Part shown: positions 33,714 to 39,306 of the stretch, piece by piece
How positions within the stretch are numbered: the first letter of the stretch is position 1
Layout of the letters: every line of letters starts with the position of its first letter
Source: Clostridiales bacterium
GTDB lineage: Bacteria > Bacillota > Clostridia > Saccharofermentanales > Saccharofermentanaceae
DNA: 39,306 nucleotides
NCBI GenBank assembly: GCA_017427465.1
Contig: JAFRST010000012.1
Location: forward strand, 1 to 39,306
Direction: 5' to 3'
Program-made: the position numbers and the translations under genes
Notes under the pieces: model-generated
What the model was told of the DNA's origin: nothing
Database searches by the model: none
The model's input: only the letters and a program-made list of their open reading frames with translations

Positions 33714-33744
33714 ACAATTGTTCTAAAAATCAGAACAATTGAAT
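33712..33744. promoter_or_regulatory. Two candidate LexA boxes between lexA and the sigma-like gene
   Basis: Box 1 AAACAATTGTTC (33712-33723) differs by one base from the palindrome GAACAATTGTTC, and box 2 GAACAATTGAAT (33733-33744) by two. They are 21 bp apart, two helical turns. Equivalently, CAATTGTTCT and AGAACAATTG form a perfect 10-bp inverted repeat. Box 1 touches the lexA -35 and box 2 the region before the divergent gene. GAAC-N4-GTTC is the Gram-positive LexA pattern. Confidence 0.55.
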
Positions 33745-33770
33745 ATAAATATAGAAAGGGAAATAGCACA

Positions 33771-34349
33771 ATGAAAAACGTAAATTGCGACTATCCTGAA
33801 CACAATTGGGACGATGAACACATCGAAGCATCTTCTTTTGAAGAAGCAAGAGCCATCATTCTGACGAGGCTTGCATTCCTGAGGGCTGATATCAACTATC
33901 GCACGTCGGCTGAAGAAGCCCTCTTTAACGAACTGTGCAAGGCTCATGAAGACAAGAAGCACAAGCTTCTGGATTTTTATGCCAGATTCTATTCGCCGTG
34001 CAGAGTGATAAATCCGGAATTTAACCCCGGAGGAGAGGTCGATATGAATGATCTGATGATCAATTTCTCTGAAGGATATGATAAGTTTATTATGTCCATG
34101 GAAAAGGAATACTATGATCTGACGAAGAGAAGAAGGAGAGCTACAATTCTTTTGAGCAAACTTCTCTCGCTCAGTTATCCTTATTCCAGATTGATGTATC
34201 TTACTTATTACATGAACATTGACCTGCAGACAATAACCGAATCGCTCTTTATCAGCCGTGCAACATACTACCGTTTAAAAGCGAAAGCGGTCAATGCTCT
34301 TACAGCTATTTATTATTCGGGTAACGGCGGTTCGGTGAAAAAGAGCTGA
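33771..34349 (+). CDS. Sigma-like helix-turn-helix protein divergent from lexA
   Basis: Unknown 192-residue cytoplasmic protein. The N-terminal two-thirds is charged and helical. The last ~55 residues (LSYPYSRLMYLTYYMNIDLQTITESLFISRATYYRLKAKAV) read as a sigma-4/ArpU/RinA-type helix-turn-helix, with SRATYYRLK as recognition helix. Such proteins activate phage or mobile-element late genes, but no phage genes are nearby. It shares an intergenic region with lexA that has two LexA-like boxes, so DNA-damage induction is a testable inference. Ribosome site AAAGGG lies upstream of ATG. Family assignment rests on pattern only. Confidence 0.6.
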   Translation: MKNVNCDYPEHNWDDEHIEASSFEEARAIILTRLAFLRADINYRTSAEEALFNELCKAHEDKKHKLLDFYARFYSPCRVINPEFNPGGEVDMNDLMINFSEGYDKFIMSMEKEYYDLTKRRRRATILLSKLLSLSYPYSRLMYLTYYMNIDLQTITESLFISRATYYRLKAKAVNALTAIYYSGNGGSVKKS

Positions 34350-34405
34350 AAATAAGAGAATTATGAGGAATAAAACTCTTTTGGCTTTTTGCATCTGACA
34401 AACAA

Positions 34406-34414
34406 TGCTATAAT
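34406..34414 (+). promoter_or_regulatory. Extended -10 of the small membrane protein gene
   Basis: TGCTATAAT: perfect TATAAT (34409-34414) with TGn extension, 17 bases before the ATG. The -35 is unclear. Confidence 0.55.
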
Positions 34415-34431
34415 CGCTCCAGGTAATAACT

Positions 34432-34908
34432 ATGGCAATGAATCAGGAAGACAGGAATTCAACGGTTCCGGTAAGCAGCGGCAAAGACAGTGTCGTGCTC
34501 GACTTTTTAGGCTGCTCATACCGTGCTACAGTCAGACTTTTCAAAGGTCTTCCTAACAGATTCATGGCTTATGTTAAGCGTAAGATCAAAGAATACCGCA
34601 ACAGGCCAAAGAGAACTGATATCAGCAGGGTCTATGTAGTCGTAGGTTATACGACAAAGAAGCGCGTTGATGAGAAATTCAATGCGGAAAGACGTATGAT
34701 GATCATCAGAAGAGGCCTCCTGGCCCTGATCTTCCTTTTGGTAATTTTCATTGCTGTTGACAGGTTTACCAATCTCATAAATTATGGTGAGCTGTCCCAG
34801 ATTTTCGGTGTTGATTCCTGGGGAGAGGTAATCGAGAACGATCCTTTTGCTGATAAAACCACCGAAAGCACGAGCTTTATCGTACCGGGAACTAGTGAGA
34901 CCGGTTGA
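34432..34908 (+). CDS. Single-pass membrane protein with basic cytoplasmic arm
   Basis: Unknown function, 158 residues. The N-terminal ~90 residues are cytoplasmic and strongly basic (FMAYVKRKIKEYRNRPKRTD, then YTTKKRVDEKFNAERRM). One helix (about 94-115, GLLALIFLLVIFIAVDRF) is followed by about 43 outer residues ending in a Thr/Ser/Glu-rich tail (ADKTTESTSFIVPGTSETG). Topology matches the products at 14357 and 37787 on a smaller scale. It has its own extended -10 promoter and a strong terminator, so it is a single-gene unit. Confidence 0.62.
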   Translation: MAMNQEDRNSTVPVSSGKDSVVLDFLGCSYRATVRLFKGLPNRFMAYVKRKIKEYRNRPKRTDISRVYVVVGYTTKKRVDEKFNAERRMMIIRRGLLALIFLLVIFIAVDRFTNLINYGELSQIFGVDSWGEVIENDPFADKTTESTSFIVPGTSETG

Positions 34909-34943
34909 CGGCAATATAACCAAAGCTGATTATAGTTTTTCAC

Positions 34944-34980
34944 AAAATGAAAGTTCGCAATTGCGAACTTTCATTTTTGA
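34944..34980. terminator. Perfect 34-base palindromic terminator
   Basis: AAAATGAAAGTTCGCAA (34944-34960) is followed immediately by its exact complement (34961-34977), then TTG. The T-run on one side and A-run on the other let it act in both directions. It ends the small membrane gene and insulates gdhA. Confidence 0.85.
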
Positions 34981-34988
34981 TTTGCCTA

Positions 34989-35017
34989 TTGAAATTGAGA
35001 AAGCGTTGTAATACTAT
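34989..35017 (+). promoter_or_regulatory. gdhA promoter
   Basis: TTGAAA (34989-34994), 17-base spacer, TACTAT (35012-35017). The predicted transcript has a leader of about 105 bases with a small TAGGT/ACCTA hairpin and an AGCCC/GGGC pairing close to the ribosome site AAAGGTGG. Confidence 0.65.
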
Positions 35018-35082
35018 ACTTAACGATTGGTTTAAACTAGGTTTGTTTACCTAAGCTTTCAGTCTACAAAATGAATTTTTAG

Positions 35083-36495
<1,413 letters not shown>

Positions 36496-36521
36496 TAATC
36501 AGACAGATTACTGAATTAACA

Positions 36522-36556
36522 AAGGGGTTGTGACACCGGTCACAGCCCCTTTTTTC
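36522..36556 (+). terminator. gdhA terminator
   Basis: AAGGGGTTGTGAC (36522-36534) pairs with GTCACAGCCCCTT (36539-36551) with one wobble, loop ACCG, followed by a T-run. Confidence 0.9.
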
Positions 36557-36633
36557 TTATGCCATTTATACAAAACCCCGCGATTTGCCACAGTTTTCTT
36601 TTATTGTTTATTAATAGTCAAATATGGTTCTGA

Positions 36634-36642
36634 TGATATAAT
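36634..36642 (+). promoter_or_regulatory. Extended -10 promoter of the LCP operon
   Basis: TGATATAAT, with TATAAT at 36637-36642. It overlaps an in-frame TTG at 36642, so translation must start downstream. Confidence 0.55.
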
Positions 36643-36683
36643 TGAAGGACTTTTTTGAGATTATATGGAGATTATCGGTAAAA

Positions 36684-37784
36684 ATGAGTAGATATGACCG
36701 TGACTTTGAGGGGGCTAAACCCCGTAAGAAGTCAAAGGCCCCTCAATATATTGTCAGGTTTTTCGCAGCCATAATCGGGCTTGCGGTAGGCTTCTATCTT
36801 TATTGGGCTTACTTGTTCGGCGGAACGTTCGTAGCGGTCCCCATCGTCAGCAAAGAAGATTACTCGACGATCGATATTGAACAGAACAGCAGTACTACGG
36901 GCGGAGATGTAACTTCTTCATGGAAAGACGGCGGCCATACAAGGCTTTATTATGATCCCGCACATCCTATCATCGAGGTCAAGCAGAAGGATCCGGATAT
37001 TGAGAATATCCTTGTTTTCGGTATCGACGCGAGAGGGACTGATGACTATACATGCCGTACTGACTGCATGATGGTCTTATCCATCAACAAGCGCGAGAAT
37101 TCTCTCAAGCTCATTACTCTCATGAGAGACACAGGTGTTTATATCGGTGATACGCCGGATACACTTGGTACAAGACTTAACAAGCTTAATTCCGCTTACC
37201 ATTACGGTGGTGTAGGTGAGATGATCAACACCATCAACATCACTTTCGGCCTGGATATCCAGCGCTTTGTCATGTTCGACTTCGGAAGCGCAGCTGAGAT
37301 CATCGATCTTTGCGGCGGTGTAGATATTGATATCAAGCCTGAAGAGCTTTCACATGCTAACCGTTATCTCGATGAGATGTATACTCTCGACAACAATACC
37401 TCGCCGCACCTTACTAACAGCGGTCTTCAGACATTGGACGGACATCAGGCAGTTGCATGGATGAGAATCAGATATCTCGATTCTGACTTCGTAAGAGCTT
37501 CAAGACAGAGGACTGTTGCTACGGCTCTAATGAAGAAGGTTAATGAGATGTCTTATGCAGCTAAGCTCCAGCTCCTCAATGATTCTGCGGGAGTTTTCGA
37601 GACAAATATGCGCTCTACTGATATAATGCGTGTGGCATTTAATTGTTTTGACTGTATAGATCATTTGGAAGAACACAGAATTCCGGACGACGGACTCTAT
37701 GAGATCCAGAATGATCCTTGGATGATGAAGATCGATTTTGCTACCCAGAAGCAAAAGCTTAACGAATATATTTGGGGTGAATAA
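36684..37784 (+). CDS. LytR-CpsA-Psr (LCP) family protein
   Basis: LCP enzymes transfer lipid-linked teichoic acid, capsule or other glycopolymers to peptidoglycan. The 366 residues have a short basic cytoplasmic start (MSRYDRDFEGAKPRKKSK), one membrane helix (about 24-46), a linker, and the outer LCP domain from about 105. Motifs: NILVFGIDARG, the Arg/Asp site TCRTDCMMVLSINK, LITLMRDTGVYI, LNKLNSAYHYGG, and the late arginines MRIRYLDSDFVRASRQR. ATG 36684 is used although GGAG is 13 bases away, because the upstream TTG sits in the -10 box. Two bases separate its stop from the next gene, so both are co-transcribed. Polymer substrate unknown. Confidence 0.9.
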   Translation: MSRYDRDFEGAKPRKKSKAPQYIVRFFAAIIGLAVGFYLYWAYLFGGTFVAVPIVSKEDYSTIDIEQNSSTTGGDVTSSWKDGGHTRLYYDPAHPIIEVKQKDPDIENILVFGIDARGTDDYTCRTDCMMVLSINKRENSLKLITLMRDTGVYIGDTPDTLGTRLNKLNSAYHYGGVGEMINTINITFGLDIQRFVMFDFGSAAEIIDLCGGVDIDIKPEELSHANRYLDEMYTLDNNTSPHLTNSGLQTLDGHQAVAWMRIRYLDSDFVRASRQRTVATALMKKVNEMSYAAKLQLLNDSAGVFETNMRSTDIMRVAFNCFDCIDHLEEHRIPDDGLYEIQNDPWMMKIDFATQKQKLNEYIWGE

Positions 37785-37786
37785 CG

Positions 37787-39306
37787 ATGAGTAAGACAGT
37801 AGCTACTTGTATTGCCGAGACTAATCTGGTTCAGGGAGAACCTCAGGAGAACGTATTCTTTCTTACGCTTTCACGTAAGATCGAAGATTTTCCTAACGAG
37901 TTCTTAAGAACAGCCAGATCGACATCTCCTATCCAGATCTGCGCAATATTCTCTACTATCGGTCCTGACAACCTTTCTGCAGTATTGAATCTCGAGCTCA
38001 ACGCAGAGCTCGAAAAGATTGCAGCTGCATGCTCCAACCAGGCAGTACTTGATTTTGACGGCTTTGCTAACCAGGTCATTAATAACCTCAACGTAAAGGT
38101 ATGTAATTTCGCAGCCAACAAGGGTAAGCAGTTTAAGACATCCATGTCTATGTTCGTTATCGAAGGCGATATCCTCAGAGTTATCCATGTCGGTATTACT
38201 AAGGCTGTCTTGTTCAGAAACAACCGTGTCATGCTCCTTACGGAAGAGCAGACTGTTGCCCACAGATATGTACAGATGGGCGCTATTCCGGCTTCAGAGG
38301 AGCTTACTCATCCCGAGAACATGAATCTTACACAGTATCTCGGCAAGATGCCCCAGGAAGGCCCCGTTAATGCAGATAAGAAGGTTCACTTAAAACTCCA
38401 GGACAACGACGAGTTATTTCTTATGGGTGTCGGACTTTCAAGAAAGCTTCCTTCACAGATGCGCAACTCGATCATCGCGAAGCCCTTATCAACAGAGGTT
38501 AAGGCTAAGGAGATCATCAATTCTGCATTAAGCTACGGCCTTAAGTCCGGTCTTACACTTATTGACATCAAGGTAGAGTCAACATTCCTGCTTCCCGGTG
38601 ATGCCGTTATCAACAGCAACCTTAGAACAGACGCTACAGTTGCTGCAAGACCCGGAAATGCAACAAAGGCTGCTGCCGGTTCAAGCGCATTCTTTGATTT
38701 TGATTCCGGCAATGATTCTTCAGATACGATCAACTATGTTCCCGGAGATACGATCTCTTCTGATTCCGATTCTTCAGATGAGGAGCCTATCGTTAATGAG
38801 AAGAAGGAAAAGATCAAGACGATCATCATTCCTATCGTTATCTTTGTCGTTTGCGTTTTATTGGGCTTCGGCGTTACTTTCATGATATTCAACATGAAGG
38901 ATCTCATTAACTTTACAGAAGCAACTACAACACTTCCTAATTCAGCAGGAACTGCAGTCCGCTATTGCGCTATGGATGACGTAAAGGTATATTCCGATGC
39001 TTCTTTAGACTCTACTGAAGTTGCGGTTCTTAACCGCGGTGAGGCAGTTATCCTTCAGAAGGAACTTGATAACTCATTCGCACTTATTGTTACTAAGGAT
39101 AACAAGAACGGTTATGTCATGACAGCATATCTCCTGGAAGAAGATCCGACTTATAACGATGCAACTTCCGAGATGACCGGCGATCCTACACCTGTTCCTA
39201 CTGATGAAGGATTCGAGACTACGACACACATGACAACTACAGCCGTTCAGACTGACCAGATCTGGAACACGAGATCTACAACAACGACTACAACAACAGT
39301 AGATCC
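37787..39306 (+). CDS. Membrane protein with degenerate PP2C fold and outer SH3-like domain (3' end cut)
   Basis: Open to the window edge: 506 codons, no stop. Residues 1-260 follow the PPM/PP2C phosphatase order, but metal-binding residues are lost. The first Asp motif reads QENVFFLTL, the DGMGG position reads STIGPDNLS, GDSRA reads GITKA (in VIHVGITKAVLFRNNRVMLLTEEQ), and the late SDG reads GVG in FLMGVGLSRKLP. It is therefore probably an inactive, binding-only phosphatase fold. A Ser/Asp-rich linker (305-335), one helix (344-369), an SH3b-like domain (388-452; YCAMDDVKVYSDAS, NGYVMTAYL) and a Thr-rich tail follow. GGGGTGA lies six bases before ATG. Forms an operon with the LCP gene. The PP2C link is pattern-based. 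Confidence 0.72.
   Translation, partial: MSKTVATCIAETNLVQGEPQENVFFLTLSRKIEDFPNEFLRTARSTSPIQICAIFSTIGPDNLSAVLNLELNAELEKIAAACSNQAVLDFDGFANQVINNLNVKVCNFAANKGKQFKTSMSMFVIEGDILRVIHVGITKAVLFRNNRVMLLTEEQTVAHRYVQMGAIPASEELTHPENMNLTQYLGKMPQEGPVNADKKVHLKLQDNDELFLMGVGLSRKLPSQMRNSIIAKPLSTEVKAKEIINSALSYGLKSGLTLIDIKVESTFLLPGDAVINSNLRTDATVAARPGNATKAAAGSSAFFDFDSGNDSSDTINYVPGDTISSDSDSSDEEPIVNEKKEKIKTIIIPIVIFVVCVLLGFGVTFMIFNMKDLINFTEATTTLPNSAGTAVRYCAMDDVKVYSDASLDSTEVAVLNRGEAVILQKELDNSFALIVTKDNKNGYVMTAYLLEEDPTYNDATSEMTGDPTPVPTDEGFETTTHMTTTAVQTDQIWNTRSTTTTTTTVD

Noticed and set aside
33771..34349. Prophage remnant based on the RinA/ArpU-like protein
   Set aside because: No other phage gene, attachment site or base-composition shift nearby.

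Overview
The window looks like a chromosomal segment from a low-to-moderate G+C anaerobic Firmicute of class Clostridia, probably a gut or rumen Oscillospirales/Saccharofermentans-like lineage. The clues are strong AGGAGG-type ribosome sites with several GTG/TTG starts, SigA-type promoters, an archaeal-type aspartate-semialdehyde dehydrogenase, NADP-type glutamate dehydrogenase, a ClpE-type unfoldase, a LytR-CpsA-Psr protein and a miaB-mutS-mutL-miaA operon. The genus-level guess is inference; no rRNA is present. Most genes are housekeeping. No prophage, CRISPR array or complete insertion sequence is visible, although the extreme left edge is a multi-hairpin element that may be the end of an IS200/IS605-type transposon or a free-standing structured RNA.

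Layout. 1-135: four stacked hairpins. 182-8158 (+): TrmH-family RNA methyltransferase, citrate synthase, tRNA-Glu, then uvrA overlapping a clpE-like gene. 8248-10767 (-): a large Ala/Pro/Lys- and Thr-rich single-pass membrane protein, sharing a bidirectional terminator with clpE. 10938-11132: tRNA-Leu and initiator tRNA-fMet. 11281-15133 (+): a two-gene unit made of a giant membrane protein (two extracytoplasmic sensor-like domains, about 12 further helices, a Gln/Tyr/Pro-rich tail) and an overlapping single-pass partner. 15224-19455: Gfo/Idh/MocA oxidoreductase, a membrane protein of unknown function, a XerC/D-like recombinase on the minus strand, and asd. 19574-19758: tRNA-Ile2(CAT) and tRNA-Tyr. 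19887-25624: lipoprotein esterase, ECF-type sigma factor with a membrane partner, HD phosphohydrolase, small membrane protein, Fur-family repressor, and a D,D-carboxypeptidase (-). 25764-32833: miaB, mutS, mutL and miaA in one operon. 33002-34349: lexA (-) divergent from a sigma-like helix-turn-helix protein, with two candidate LexA boxes between them. 34432-36495: a small membrane protein and gdhA. 36684-39306: an LCP-family protein followed by a membrane protein that runs off the window. It has a PP2C (PPM) fold that has lost its metal-binding aspartates, and an extracytoplasmic SH3-like domain.

How the genes work together. Citrate synthase and glutamate dehydrogenase lie on the route from acetyl-CoA to glutamate, and asd feeds lysine, threonine, methionine and diaminopimelate. 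UvrA, MutS/MutL and LexA are DNA repair and SOS genes; MiaA and MiaB make ms2i6A37 in tRNA. D,D-carboxypeptidase and LCP act on the cell wall. A recurrent theme is a cytoplasmic domain, one transmembrane helix, and a Thr/Ser/Glu-rich extracytoplasmic stretch, seen in four otherwise unrelated proteins (8248, 14357, 34432 and 37787). The most unusual items are the dual-sensor/transporter-like fusion with its coupled partner, the degenerate PP2C membrane protein beside the LCP gene, and the lexA divergon.
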